Part shown: positions 1 through 15,200 of the stretch, one piece after another
Numbering within the stretch: the stretch's first letter is position 1
How the letters are laid out: every line of letters starts with the position of its first letter
From: Archegozetes longisetosus
Lineage: Eukaryota > Arthropoda > Arachnida > Sarcoptiformes > Trhypochthoniidae
Assembly: GCA_018873245.2 (NCBI GenBank)
Contig: JAEMBT020000001.1
Span: 434,001-498,000 of the forward strand
Length of the DNA: 64,000 nucleotides
Reading direction: 5' to 3'
Made by a program: the position numbers and the translations under genes
The notes under the pieces: generated by a model
Told to the model about the DNA's origin: nothing
Seen by the model: only the letters and a program-made list of their open reading frames with translations
The model's database searches: none

Positions 1-1988
1 CTGTTAAATATTTTAAGAATAGAAGGCGAACAGCGTTAACGAAGTTTTCGTAAGTACTGGTATTTATTTATTTATTAAAGGACTTCATTTCATAAATATT
101 TAGCTTTATTGAACTTGTAAATAGGCTGTGCAATATTTCTAAGAAGTTAAAATGTCACCAGTTCTAACAAAACAATTTAATGATTCTTTGCAGTTTTGCT
201 AAAAATTTGCACTCTTTAACACACTTAAATCTAATATAATGTCAATTCTAGAGTGATCTATTGGTTAATCTAAGAAACATGAAACACAATCTCTTATCTC
301 CGCCTTCATGTAATCATCTCCAGCATAAGATATTCAAACTAATTATAATGAATATGAGTGTTTTGCACAAAAATGTATTACATGAAACAACGTCAAAATT
401 AGTGTAAAAGTTAATTATCTTATACTAAAAGAAGAATGTTTAAAAAAGCTGTGTATTAGATGAGAGCTTTATGTTATCTCTTGAGCTATCTTTGAAACTT
501 GATGAGGAGTGCTCACGCATTAGCATGACTTCCTCACAACTTTAATGATATAACATAACTTTTTCGATTGAAGCACTCCACCACTCAAATCAATGTCCTA
601 GGAGGAAATACATTTCCATACACTTATATCCTAATGTATGTCAAGTGTCGATTCAAATTATTTTACATTGGTTTTTTATTTGCTCGAAATTGCAAACTAA
701 ATAAGTTAGGTTATAAAAAGTCTCTACTCAATTTGCAATGTGATACACAAAAGTCAGATACAATATAAAGACCACAAAAGCCAACTTTATTCCCAGATCT
801 AAAACCAAGTTATTTACTGAGCAGAGCAAAAATTGAACAGACTTTAATGAACAGAGATGCGTCGTTACTCAGATTGCACTGAAAACTGCATCAAAACTTT
901 AAGGTCTATCATATCTACTAAAATTGCAACATTCTTAGAAAGTTTCACTCTGAAAAATCTAATCATAAATTATTTAGTATTCAATTTTAGAACTCCAAAA
1001 ATAAATCAAAAACTACTCAAATAAAGTATTAATAAATATTCACAAGCAAAGTAATGTCACGCTTATTAAATTTATTATTGAAATCCTGACTTTTAATAAA
1101 ATTTGATATAATTACTTATTTTAAACATATAATTGGATAATGCCAAAATAATGTTTCTTTCATAGCACTTATTTAAAAATGTCATTAACACTATCTATTT
1201 TTAGTCGAATAATCAAAATAATTACTAATATATGATTCTATCATTCAAAAATGGTGGGGCTATTGTTTCGGAAATACTTTTCTGCAAAATTTCTGTTCCA
1301 AAAGTTTGAGAGACAGGAGCAGACTATAGAAATGATAGGAATTTTCATTAACAAAATAAATCTACTATGAAGTAAAGAATTTGGAAGGCCTACGATTTTC
1401 ACGCAGGCAAAGAGTTTTCTTATATATATATTCAGATCTATTTGCGACAGATTTCTATTTTCTACATATCAACAGAATATATTAGTTGTGTTCAGATACG
1501 AAACATGGACATCCATGAAATGCATTGGGAATTGAATTGTAAACTCAAGCCACACATTAAAGAGAAGCGAAAAGAATAGACTTTATCTCCAGTCTGATTG
1601 TAAGTATCAGCAAATTTCAGAGGAATAAATTCACATAAAATATCAGGATTAAATTGTTTCCAAGTCAAGAGTATCGATATCTCTTTTTTGATCGTGGTTT
1701 ACAGCGATATACATCAATGACAGCTCTAAAAACTGAATTCTTAGATACTTGGCTTATTCATGAGTTGGATAAGGAAAATTCAGGAATAGGTTTTGTTGCT
1801 ATTGGTTTGTCTCAAAGTAGAGGTTTTTCATGTTTATTATCGATAATAGAGAGTACGGGATACGTCAAATTCTTATAAATGGAAAATTCTTTAAAGATAC
1901 GAGATCTAATCTTGAAAATAAATCTTGAAAGCTAGAACCTTAAAAGCAGGCGATAGAATCTACAAATTTTGGTCATAGTATTCTAATC

Positions 1989-2605
1989 CAGGGTTTTTCA
2001 ACCGGCGGTACGTGTACCAGTAGGTGGTACGCAACAAAGTTTGTATAACCACAGTAAAATGTTCGTTAATAATATCAGATCCCTGAAACATTTTGAGATT
2101 TACTTCTCAAATTTGAACTCGTCTGAGGTTGATTGGATTAAGTGTTCGTTAAATGTCTACAGTCAATTGCAGAATCTTAGCATCAAAATAGAAACCAATT
2201 AATTGAGATTTCTTGTCATTCAACTCTTAAGTTAAGGTTTAGGAATTTGTCATCTGAGAACTTTCGAATCTAATTAGACAAACAATATGAAGAACTTTCA
2301 ATATCAGCTGTTCGTTATCTTCTTGTCTTCTCTTCGACTTATTTATGCGAAACGCTTTTTATTCTTTACTTTCAGTCAAAGCTAAGAATAAAAGAAAACT
2401 AAATGTCGAAAATGACTTGAGATTATGTTTGACTAATGTCAAGCCTGGAACTAATACCGATGAAAACAGTCACAAATTTCCCATTGTGTATATATTCTCA
2501 AGTATACACTCACTATATTTGTAAAAATAATTTAACTTGAAGTGTAAACTAAAATCATAAGAATTTCTTGGTGGTCCGCAGTATGAAAAAGGTTGAGAAC
2601 CGCGG
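1989..2605. mobile_element. Non-autonomous hAT-like element (MITE)
   Basis: The left end reads CAGGGTTTTTCAACC and the right end, reverse complemented, reads CCGCGGTTCTCAACC (11 of 15 identical). This is the CAG...TTCTCAACC terminus typical of hAT transposons. The flanks are ttctaatc (1981-1988) and ttctaacc (2606-2613), a 7 of 8 match that fits the 8-base target duplication made by hAT transposases. The 617-base interior has no transposase frame. The divergence between ends and between the duplications indicates an old insertion. Confidence 0.7.
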
Positions 2606-3604
2606 TTCTAACCAATATTCAGTGTAAATAAGCATTATACGAGAGCAATCCATTTCAAAATTCATTTCAAGCATTAATAATGCATTCATCTGAAAATTGT
2701 GTCAGATTTAAGCTTTTAAAGAGATTTGAACTTATTTTCTCTATTAAGTGTTCTATATATAAACTTTTCGAAAGTTCACTTCTAGTTACTACTTGAAATA
2801 AAGTTTCTTTTTTTAATGTGCTTTATCGAAAAGAAGTATTGGCAGTGCTTTTCTTAAGTATTATTATTTTAGGAACCAATAAAATGTTTGAATCTTCGTT
2901 CTTAGAAAATTGCAAAAATACAAACGGAAATTGCAAAAGAAATAACTGTTTGTGCGCGACTTCTTTAAATCAATTTTCGCGTTGAAATTGAAAATTTCCA
3001 ACCATTTATTTCCAAGAAATCCGATATTTTGTCGGATAAAAGTTAATAAAGTTAGAAAACATCTTTGATGTTATGGTAATATATAGAACGGATAGAAAAG
3101 AGATACTGAAGATAGTGAGAAAATGAATGATGACTAAAAAGTTTTTAACTTAAAAAAACTTAAAATGCAAATAAATCATCAACAAGATAATTAAATTCAA
3201 AAAGATATGAGAATAGTTTGACAAATAACTGTAAAGACTTTCATTTCTCAGAATTGAGATAAAAACTGTTTCATAAAAATAATGTCTGAATAATAACTTT
3301 TAAGATTGAGTCATAGTATAGATATTGAAAACTACTTTGAAAAATCTTAAGAGGAATGAATTATTATAAGTTGATACCTCTTTTCAAAAATTTGCAAATT
3401 GTAAGAAATAATATGATTGAATGCATAATCTAAGTGAAAAGATAAACGAATATTGGCTGATGAATTGGCATACTAAATTAGATAGTAAATAAGTTTGAAT
3501 GGAAGCCGATAAGCGGCGCCAGTCGCGCAAGCAATCGATTTGTGCAAAATGTTGGTTTGTACTAAGTTTAGAAAACTTTACGAGCGGTAAAAAACTGTTG
3601 ATTG

Positions 3605-3646
3605 ATCATAAGACTAATCTACATTTTAGATTAATAATCTTATGAT
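3605..3646. repeat. Short imperfect hairpin
   Basis: The two arms, starting atcataaga and ending tcttatgat, pair over about 17 bases with a small bulge. There is no associated gene. It may be chance in AT-rich DNA. Confidence 0.4.
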
Positions 3647-6600
3647 ATCTAGAGCATTTGATATGTCGATGTAACTTTCTCAGTATTCTTGTTTAATTTA
3701 TTTGATAATTAATCGCTGTTTGAATAGAAGATAAACTTGACTTCGTGTTATGTTTGCCAAAATGAAAACAGTATATTCCTAATATTCTTAATGTTCTTAA
3801 TAGAGAAAGATTCTAAGAATGGTTTTGCCAGGCATTCCTTTCATGGTTAGGGCAAAACATAGTTATTCTTATTATGTATTATTCTAGAAATGATAGATTG
3901 CAAGCAATAGTAGTGTGGGTTTTATACGTTTGGCTTTTTAAAAATAATATAAAAAATATCATTTCTATATAAATGGCTGGGAAAAAGTTCATGTGACGTC
4001 TTATAAGAATTGAGCCTAAATTTCATTTATATTAAATAATTTTAGTTCGAATACCTGAATATTTTTATAACATATTATTTATTTATTCTAATTTAAAACG
4101 TATAAAATATGAAACTGAGCTTTTCATAAGAGTCCTGCAATTATTCTGAGGGAAAAATAGAGCGAATCCACAATTACTCGCAGTTGTATATAAATGCAAT
4201 TTTCGCAAATAAATTATGAAATGGGTTTCAACCTATAAATAACCTATTTTAAGCATAAGTATCCAATTAATAGAATGATTGCCTGTATTTCAGTGAACTC
4301 GTTTCAGGATTTTTCAAGTAATAATTATTACTGACATACGCAAATAATTGAATGCTCTTAAACATGAAAACATAGAAATAAGATAATGAAAAATTATCAA
4401 AATTCTATATTTTCCGTTAATTACTATGTAGAAAATAACTCTACTATTGAGTGCAGTTTCAAACATCGGAAACTACGAAATTTGGTCTGAGTTTTGATTG
4501 AAGTTTGAGTCATTTTTGTCGGTTATAATTGTAATAAAAAGGCAAATAAACCATTATTATATGACATTTTTGTATTTATTTACATATTTATTCGTTCAAT
4601 TAATGGTCTGCTCACTGCTCACACAAAATGTTATCCCTTGAGAACCGAAAAGATAAAAAGTATTTGAGGACTTTTGTAGAATCATAATAAACATTTGCTG
4701 ATTAATAGTTATTGCATTGACATAAATCAACATTAGCTCAGAGACAGCTTCGTTTATGGTTTATGATATAAATATTTGTGAATATTCAGAATGAGTACAG
4801 TATATAACAGTAAATACGAATGCATTTAAGTAAAAACAAGCCGTCATTTCTCAACTTATGTTCAATTGAAAGTCAACAATAACTCTAATAGAGACGATTC
4901 GGCAATAACTTTAATCAAAGTCATCATTCAATAGATGTGTTTGAGTTAATAAATATTGGACAAACTTATAAAATATAAGCATTTTTAGAGACAACTCTAA
5001 TAATCGACTTGATTGTAAATTATTGATAACTCTTCTACAAATCTGTAGCTCTCTAACTCGCTATGCTCTTCAATGGGTTCAATTGCTTTTAGCTGCCACA
5101 TCAGATATGCTATCGATCTTCTGTTAAAACCATTAAGCACTATAAAAATAATAATAAATTGATTTTGGCTTCATTACCAATTATTCTATTAAATAACAAG
5201 TCAAACATTGCTAGTAAGCAATAATAAAATAATCTTTACCCAGAAATTGATTACTAGAGAAAACGAAGCAGTAGAAATGAAAGAACTCAACTCACGATAA
5301 GATTGCCGTAAATTTTAGGTTTCTGTTTGCGCTAAATTAAAGCTTATCTACTGGGCTTTAATTTGATGCATTGCGACAAAATTAATTCATGAATAGTAAA
5401 CAAATTTATTCATAATCAGTGCCCAAAAATAGCTTCCAGGCTGCGTTAAAGTTAACGTATTTTAAGATTGGGTTCCAAAGATTTAGACAAGTTTTCAACT
5501 TAGATTAAACTTCGTTTTCAGATAGAATTAAGTAATTAAAAACTTTTACTCATATTTATTGATTAGGTGAACTAACTAATAATTTTAGGTACAATCATCC
5601 AATTTTAAGTTCGGAAGAATTAAACTTTCCATAGAAGCAGGATTTTTCCTGTAGAAACAGCCTTTTGAAGTGATCCACTCCTAATCGAATTGAGCTAATT
5701 CAATTGTTTCTTAATTCATGCTTGGAAGCTTCTAGACTTAGAATACATATTAGCTTCAAGCGGTAAATTTCAACTTTTTAAAAATGAATTATGCCGGAAA
5801 TGGTTTCATTTTTACTTATCTATTAGTAAATTTTTTAGTACATCGAACATTTTTCTTGCTTCAAATTCTCATAGGAATAAAAATTGGAGTCACTCAAGCT
5901 TATTCAGTGCATTTATTCATACTGTACTTAAATCGATACTTATATAGCTCTCGAAAAGTTCAATATTATATACCTTTGATATATAAGTGATAGCCATTTA
6001 AAACGTCATAACTTATGTTGAGTAACGCAAAGCAAACCCAAATGTCACTCAACAGTAAAGCTGATGTGCTTTACATGAGTGGTGATAAAAGACTTTTACG
6101 GAATGCTCAAACTTTTTACAACTATCAGGTATTTATATGCTTAAGCAAATGTATCTTCGCGCTGGCATTTTTTGTGTCACTACTCAATTCAAATTAGGAT
6201 AAGCAACGAAAAGAGCCAAATAGAGTTATTATTTAGTTGACGGCAAATAAATTGCAATTATGTTGAAATGCAGAAAACATAATAAGACAGACATAATGTC
6301 AACTTGATTCAGATCTATTTATGCATTAGTTTATCAAATTGGCACTTCCAAACCACATAACACCGCTCTAACGGTTTCAATCGTTTTCCAGCATATTTAC
6401 AATTTTAGGTCAAATTTATTTATACTGAACATTTGATAAACAATGTCGATCTATCAACAAATATTTTAAACATTAAATGTGTTCAATTCATTACAGTTCT
6501 TAATTAATATTCGTCAATTGTTAGTTTTTAAAAATGCCTCATTCACATAATCTTCAGTTTTAAATCGTAATTTAATCTAAAATTCAATCTATTGAGTTGG

Positions 6601-9227
6601 TGTCAGAATTTCAGATTTTCGTGTAAAAGACAAACTTGTATTTATTGGGTCAAAATAAATCTTTTTGACGGTTTGGACAAAACGTGAAGACACTTCAAAA
6701 AAGCGATAGCAGATTTCAAATTCAATTCTATTCGCGTTTTTTTAGATTCAAGTAATAAGAAATGGAAGTGTTTCTATTGTATTGAAAAATCTTTTATTAA
6801 AACATAGATTGTTTTTCTTTTTATCTTATTACAAATTGAAAGTAAAAGTTTTGGCACTTGAAAAAGTGACTTTTCGGTTTAAACTTACCTACCATTTAAT
6901 TTAGTTTGCATTGAATCATTTGAGTAGACTCTACGTTTATGTTAATTGCAATTCATGCAATTAATCGTGTAGCACAATAATTCAGATAATTACTAACAAT
7001 ACATCCGATACTTATTGCATTGAAACTACCTCTCAGTTGAATTATTGAATTAGGCAAAAATATAATACTAACTTAAATTGACATAAATCAAAATTTATGG
7101 AATCACGTATTACGTAGTTGTTCGCATCACTTTCAATAGATATGGATCGCAATAGACTTATGCCAGTAATCAGCTTCTGATCATAGTTCTATCATTTTGA
7201 TTAATGGATTAAGTGATGTATGGCCTGCAGCACCAAAATAATCTTTGAATACAAATTGATTTTTTGATTACATTAGGAGTTCACATCTAATTATGGCACC
7301 AAACTGCAGATAATGTATAGAAATAACGATAATCGAAGTGTGAACAATAGATTGTACTTCATCATTTTGTAAGAAAATGAATTAAATTATCTTGTAATAA
7401 GCTTGTGTTAATGTATACATTTCAAATTTAAAGATATTGCACTGTAGAATCGATAGGCATTTTTCAAATATGTCATCTTAATCATAACTATCAGATCATA
7501 ATCGCAACAAATAAAAGACTACAACTTTTAATATGTGTAAAGAATAAGGTATGAAGAATAAAATTAATAATCTAAAGTCTAAAATGGAATGTAACGCGTC
7601 TTTGATTTGCTAGATTTATAGAGAAAAATTCAAATTACTTTAATCTCTGAATTCTGTTCCCGGCGAGTGACTAATGCAGCAAATACTAAGAAGAACAATT
7701 TGGAGAATTTTTTATCTATTGAGTTGCGTCAACTGTTCTCTAAAAACAAATAACTGAACAAGAGATAGAAAAACGTTCATAGCTGGTTTGCAAATTAGAA
7801 ATTGCCGAGACTTTACGCAGCAAGTATGTCAAAAATGTAATGTTTTACTATGAGATATAATATTTATTATGTCCAGTTGGTATTTTAATCGACAAAAACA
7901 AATGGCATTATTATCTCTCCGATAGTTGAGTTGAGATGAACACGACAGCCTTTACTAAAACAAATGCTGTTCACAGTTACTATAAATTGAAACTGATTTG
8001 TCACGTCTCGTCTGCACTGCAATTCTAAAATAGAACTTCTTTTGGTGGGCAAATAGCTATTCAAATGAAAAAAGGTTTACAGTAGCAAATCTTGCGTTAT
8101 ATCACTCACTACAAAAGTTATAAACAGAAAGTTATAAATTATTAAATTATATAGAATTAAGCGCGAACTTGCAGTTAAGAATTCTTAGTCCCTTAGGCTT
8201 AAGCACTGGATTTGTTCCATTGGGACAAACGCACGAATGACTAACATTTGAGAAGATATTGAGGAATGAGATTGCTACGAAACTGAACTTTCTTGTTAGA
8301 ACGTCCATATGAAAGCCTCATATAATCACTACAATATTAGTAGTAGTGGTAGTATACCATTGTGAAACACATCATTATGATTGTCATACAAACTAAAGGG
8401 AGACATCACTTATTGAAACGAAATTGAACTAAAATTGCCAAATAGGTCTATCGTAAATCCCTCGCTCTGTAATCTTTCAAATGTTTTGTTTGCGACATAA
8501 ACTTTTGACATTTAACAATAGAATGATTTTGAAAATTTGTTATAAGCGCCGCTGTTTGTATTTGGTTGTAAAGTAATATCAATTTTCTTGAGCCTCTTCT
8601 CACACTTGGCTAAACTCTTGTGAAAAGTAAAATAAGTTTGGTATATAGGGCCTTAAATGAAGTCATTCGATGACAAAATTCAGTACAAACATAATTCAGA
8701 TTTTTAACAGAAGCTTAAGAACAAACTATTCTGAAGCACATTCTAATGATATAAAAGTAATTTAGGAATTGAATTCAACTTTTGAATTTAAATATATTAC
8801 TCCACTGATAACCTAATGCAACACATTTGTAGTTGTAATTAGTATTCAATTTGTGAGCTCACAATATAATACTCTGTTACGAGTGAGAGACAAACTAATT
8901 TAAATACACTTATTCTACGCCTTCACTGACAAAACTCTGTTGACGAGCAAAAGTATAAAATGAACAGCAGCTTTATAGTGATTATCTCATAGAACAGTCA
9001 TTAGTGATAGTAATGCACTGATTAAAAAGTTAAAAATTTATAGTTTTGATTTGGCGCAATTAAATGTGAAAAATTTGCAAACTATTCAAATGTTAAATGC
9101 TTAGAAATGTTGGTTGTTTGCAAGAAAACTTGAGTCCAGGAAGCCTCTAAAACAATTTTCCTAACTCTTAAATTGCATTCAATCTAATAAGCTGTATTTG
9201 AACGCAAACGTTCACTGACTTCTCATT

Positions 9228-9284
9228 TAATAAAATTCATTTTTGTTAATAAAATTCATTTTTGTTAATAAAATTCATTTTTGT
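9228..9284. repeat. Three perfect tandem copies of a 19-base unit
   Basis: The unit taataaaattcatttttgt occurs three times head to tail (9228-9246, 9247-9265, 9266-9284) with no mismatch, so it is a recent minisatellite expansion. It is non-coding. Confidence 0.95.
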
Positions 9285-12200
9285 AATAATACTAAAACTG
9301 ATGCTTAGGAGAGCAGATATTGCTATGTAATAATTTAGTAGAGCTCATAGTTACGAGACATAAACAGAATTAAATTTAAGTCTGACTCGTTAGCTGAAAG
9401 TCGAAATGATGAGCAATGCTTTTGAACTTTGGCTTAAAGGCTAAGTCTATTAGTTGAAACATCTTTCGTGAGTCAAAGCAAATGTTAACAACACAACAAA
9501 TCTTATTAACAGATCGGATGTTTCGGATTTCGTAAACTTTTATATTATTAAGACCTTCATCCTCGTGGGACAGCAACATGTCTTTATTAATCTTAATACA
9601 ATACAAGTAAATCAAGTTTTATTTACTGTTAAAACACTGCTTCTCTTAGGTCTAATACTTTTCCGAAGTCTATTCTCTTCGTAATTATCTAAAAGTTTGT
9701 ACTTAAGAGTAATTGTATTGTTTCGAGACAATCTATTCAATCAATCATATGATAGTTTCGTAATGCAGTTGTACTTTATTTGATGAGACAATTTAAGGTA
9801 AAATATAAAATGATTAACATTATTGTTCAGTTTTGCTAATTAAACACTAAACTATATTAAATGTTTGAAAAAATTCGAATCTAGTGCTTAATTAATTGCG
9901 TCAAAGTACTAAAACACTTTTAATGGGTTTACATTTTCGAATATAATTAAGCACGTATGCTTAACAAGGGTTGCGGTTCCCCTTTCATGCAATTGGGTTC
10001 TTCAGACTCTTCTGCCTCTACAACACATAGAATAACAGATATTGCTTCTACTATTTGTATAGCAATACTTTGAAGTACGAGTAAAAATTGGTTGTTAAGT
10101 GTTACTTTTATAGCGATAAAGTCTGTCGCGCCTACTCATAAAAGATCAACTTTAATAGCATTTCAATTATTGAATTGATTTGAACAAAGTAAAAGTTATG
10201 CGTCAAATTATTATTCAGATATCTTATTGTATCATTGAAGTGTTCAATTTGTCTTAAAATTGACTTCATATTAATTGATTAATCTAAACTCGACGATGTA
10301 AGTCTATTAGAGTTTATCAATATAATAGTGAGCAATAGCATCAAATTCATAACTTATACTCAATAATTTGAACGGACATCATATTATCGAAATTTGTAAC
10401 GATTCTTCGAATTTTAGTTTCAGTACATAACTACATCTGAGTTTAAAATTAATGAAAGGATTTTCACGCAGACAGTGGTAGAAAACGTTGAAATGAATAA
10501 TGTACATGTATTGATTGTGTTGAACTGTTGACTAAAAATCAATTTTCGCTTCACATTCCAAAAAATTAGCCCAAACTCGAATTGTAATCATAAGCTTCAA
10601 ACGCGAATGCCATGAAAAAATCAACTTTTAACCAAAAATTCATAAAAGTAGTTGAGTTGAAAACTAAAGTCGAGACAGCATTAGAAGTATTGTTTAGAAA
10701 TTCAAAAAAGTCTTCCTTTTCTTATTGTTTACCAAAGCATATTTGAAGTTGAAGTCCCAAACTTATTGCAAATTCATATAGTCGTATTCCTTTAGCTTCA
10801 TTCAATCTCATCGATATAAAAGACAAACAATGCAGTCATGTTTAGATTAGTCTAACTGTCTTCACGTAAAACTAAAGCTTTTCCAGTTTGAACAATTTTT
10901 TCAAAAACACTTTCTTTGATTGTTGGTATTTTTGCACGAGTTTTGTTGAATTAACTTGGAAACGGTTGTTTTATATATTTGATTCATCATTACTTCGTTT
11001 TATTAGGTGTAACAAGCTCGAAAGAAGAGTTGTCGACAATTTAACGAGATTTATGCATAATTTTATACAAATATTTAAATTATACTTGTAGATCAAGGTT
11101 TCATCTAAAACTCACATTCAAACAGTAATATCTCAATATAGTGAATGACTCAGATCGATACTCCTCAGTCGCTATAAAAAGGCACACCATTTTATTTAAT
11201 TTTCATTAAGATCACTTTTAACTTACTATACCTCACTAATTCATATCTTAACTGACTCTTGAATACTTCACGTATTAAATATTGACTCATAATATGAAAA
11301 AAAGTCTAGCTTGAAAATAATAATTATTGAGAGAAATTTTCGCTTGTAAATGTTTTAATTTTTGACCTCTTACTGAAATTGAAGTTAATCAACTGTTATC
11401 ATTCAAATACATCCATAACACGAGACACTTGGGCTCAAACTTAAGTCTGAGTATATTTCTCTGACAAAAAGCTATTTTCACTGTAAAAAGATGATAAATT
11501 ATACTACGAGGACCTAAATTTTCATTCACACTATCAAGAATTCGCTATAGAAAGGCTCACTATATCGAGATATTAGTGTGCTTACAATTCAATGTAATTC
11601 ATTTAAGTAGTCAAGCCAACAAAGTGTAACATTTTTTTCAATTAAAAATGTTGTTCAATATAAGCTTGAAACCAGGATTAACTTTGAGTGAAGAACTAAA
11701 TGTATGAAATGTTCATTTGTATGATTTCTTTATTGTACTTATCGAACTTCCATTTGAGTAATATTTGGCCAACTACATTGCAAATTAACAGTTAAATAAG
11801 CGTGCTTGTTATAAAATCGAACGAAAGCTAACTTTGGCCAGATATATATATATATAAAGTACCGTCTCTTTCGGTTAAATTAGGCATTCTTCAGCAAATT
11901 GCGGTTCAAAAGATTACTATCTGTCCAGCAGTACAATTAGCATCTCTCAAGTTTAGTATACAATTAACTTTCCATTCATTACTAAGTCTGTTATTGAGAC
12001 AAATGTGTCTTTTCGCTAATAGTCAATGAGTCCTTCCGAAAATTACTTTTATCAGAACTTTATCGCAAAGTGCATTTCGTTCAAATTTATTTTCCATAAT
12101 CGCTAAATATAAAATATTAATAAGAGTAGTAATGGTTGAACAAAATGATTCAAATAGGCCATAAAATTGAAGCTAAAATAACAATTTAATTGAATACTCA

Positions 12201-15200
12201 TGATATAAATCTAGTGACCATAATTTGCAAAACCATTTTGTGTGCTTGGAACAAAAATGTATTTTATAGCACACTGTTTTCTCATCGAAATGTAGCCATT
12301 CGACGGCATTGATAGTGAACGTGTCGAAAAATTATTGAATCAAAAATCGAGACTAGATTTGATGTTGAAGCAAAGTAGTATCACTTAAGTGGAGATTAAT
12401 GAAACACTGATAATGCCTTTAGTTCATAGTTCGATATAGAGTGCAGTTTTCTATTGATCAATTCCATAACTACTTCTATTATATATTTGATGTGCTCATT
12501 TTTTCAATTAATTTGTTTTTCATATATTAATCCACATTGTTTTATAAACTTCTTCAATAGCTAATAATGCATTTTAATGAATGAATATATACGTTAAGAT
12601 TCCCATTAATGAACTAATGTGACAATTAATATAATGATGTCAACTCATTAAACATAATCAAAATTGGAAAAAGTAATCTAATTGATTCAAATCATACTTA
12701 ATATCACTGATAAATAATAAACGTTTCATTTGCAAAAACACGATTCTATATTTATTTGCTGGAATTTCTGAGTGATTTCATGATTATAGTAAAAATAATT
12801 TTTGTACGAAATAGGATTCCAGATTGAAAACAATTTGGAGAACCGAATATTAAGGTAAAGTCTCGTTAAACTCAATTACAAACTAATGCGTGTGTGCGCA
12901 GTGGAATAAGAGAACGCTCCAAGCGATCACTTTCAAATATTGTTGCTATTCTATGGAAGCACTATTGAATATATTATTTTGTATTTTTGCATTCACAATC
13001 ACTCAAAGTGACGAAAGTACCTAGATTACTAACAACACTCTCATATAGAATTTTGATTTTGAATTTTAATAAGCCAACAAATGAATCAAATCTAGTAGAG
13101 CTCAAACATATGATTCATGTCATACTCTTGAAAGATATGTTTTGAAACACTATTGAAAGTTGTATTAGATGTGTTAAAAGGAGCGAGAGATAAGGCCCCC
13201 TCGATCCGTATTATATTCTGTTTGACGAGAATTAGAAAAACAGCCATTTATTTATTATATGAGTAGAGAATTAATGGCACTAATTTGAGAACAGCTCTAA
13301 CAAAACCAAATACTGATTACTAAGATAAACATTTTTTAATGTTCATCATAAATATTCTTATTCTTCGTCAAAAGTGTTATTATTTCTCATTTAAGCTCAT
13401 GATAAATGAATTTATGGCGAAATAAGCCCTACTGTTGAACATTGAAAATAAAATGCCTTTCCTTAAATATATCATTGAATAGCATTCGCAAATTAATTAT
13501 TTTCGGTTAGATATCAATCAAAATAATAATGGTTTAATTTATATTATAGCATATATTTATTATACTTAATAAAAATGTACGCAAAAATTCATGTATTTTT
13601 CAGAATCAATAATTAATGCTTCCGTTGTTTGACAGTATTGCTAAAGTGTGCAAAATTCAATCACTTGTTTATTATGACTTTAAACGGAATGTAAAGGAGT
13701 AAGAATAGAAAATTAGATTTAATCCAATGTAAAAATTATGGTGAATGTTGAGAATATATAATACAAATTAAATACCTCAGGCTTTTATATACAGTCGACC
13801 TAACACCGACTTTGTTTAATTATTCAGTGCTCTTCTTCGTTGATAAAGTTTATGTAATTCTTGACAAATGATTTGATTTGTGTGATTGCATTTTTTTAAA
13901 CATTCAAAGCATGTGTACTTAATGTCGTTCGCTAAATAGGCGTTAAAAGTTACCAAGAATAGCTAAATCTTAAAACAGCTCGACTTAAGAGTCTGAGATA
14001 AGTTAATTTTAGGTTAAGAACTGATGATAAGTTGCAATAACTTTCTATTCGTTGTAGATTAAAAATGAAATATATTTACACGTGATTATTTCAAAAGAGA
14101 AAGTAATTAGCATTACAAACATGTTTGAAAATTATAACAAAAGTTAACTGAAAAGTTGAACTCGTCCAGTTATTGTGTTCATTTGTTTGGTGAGATTTAG
14201 ACGAATTTATGAGTTGAGTGTGTCTACTCTCTAATAACTAGTAGTACTTTTGTCACTCTTATTTGTTTGAGTTAATCCTAGTCTGGAGCACACATTTAAT
14301 AAGACCTTTGTTTCTGCTTTATTCGTGAGAAGAGAAAGTTTGTTGCGAATCAGAATAGATCTGAAACGAAAATACTATTTCGAAGTATATTATTATAGTT
14401 GTTTAGCTTACGGTTGCAGATTATTCAGAACTAGCAAAAAGTAATAATATGCTACTTCAATAATCAATTTGACTATAAAAAAAATAATAACAATAATAAA
14501 ACAGTTATTCTTAAAAAAAAAAGAAGTTGCATATCTATCAATTTTTAAATTAATAAAAACAAATTTTAGATATGAGTTGTATTATTCTGAAAATAAAAGA
14601 AATCTACCATTGTTTGAGTCACAGAATTGTTCATGAAACAAATAAATGCATCCTCAATTGAAAGTAAGACTAGATGGCAACTGATCTATTTTTAATATGA
14701 TGGTGAGTTTATTGCATGTTTTCATAAAATTGGTTTTGAGGCTTATTAAACTTGAACCAAAACAAAATAGACTTTATTGCGATTGATATATTGCTATTTG
14801 TGAGTATTGGATCATTTAATATAAAACTGAGTTTCGTTTTTTCATAATATAGTATTTTGTTTTGATAGACCTGAAGACTTGTCAGTTGCTTTAACTTGGA
14901 TCTACTGAAAAAGTTGATTTACATAAGTATGCATAAAGCAAAGTGAGATGTAATGGATGTAAATATATAAAAAATAATGAAAGCCATGATGAAAAATGTG
15001 AGACAACATTTGTGCCATTTGCAATATTTGCAAAAATCAAAGAATATAGAGACTATAATCTCAGTATTTATAATATACTAGTGATTTATTTACATAATAA
15101 GTAAACTAATTATAGAGAGTATCTGTTCCTTTCACTTTTGTATTATTATTAGAATATTTGCTATCAAAAGTTTTAAGAGCTATAGACCTCAGTTTCCAAT

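Noticed and set aside
1654..1878. 74-codon plus-strand open frame
   Set aside because: The start codon is non-ATG, no domain is recognisable and it stands alone in the gene-poor region.
5784..6197. Two neighbouring hydrophobic open frames (68 and 60 codons)
   Set aside because: They are Ile/Leu/Tyr-rich as expected by chance in AT-rich DNA; no homology and no splice logic.
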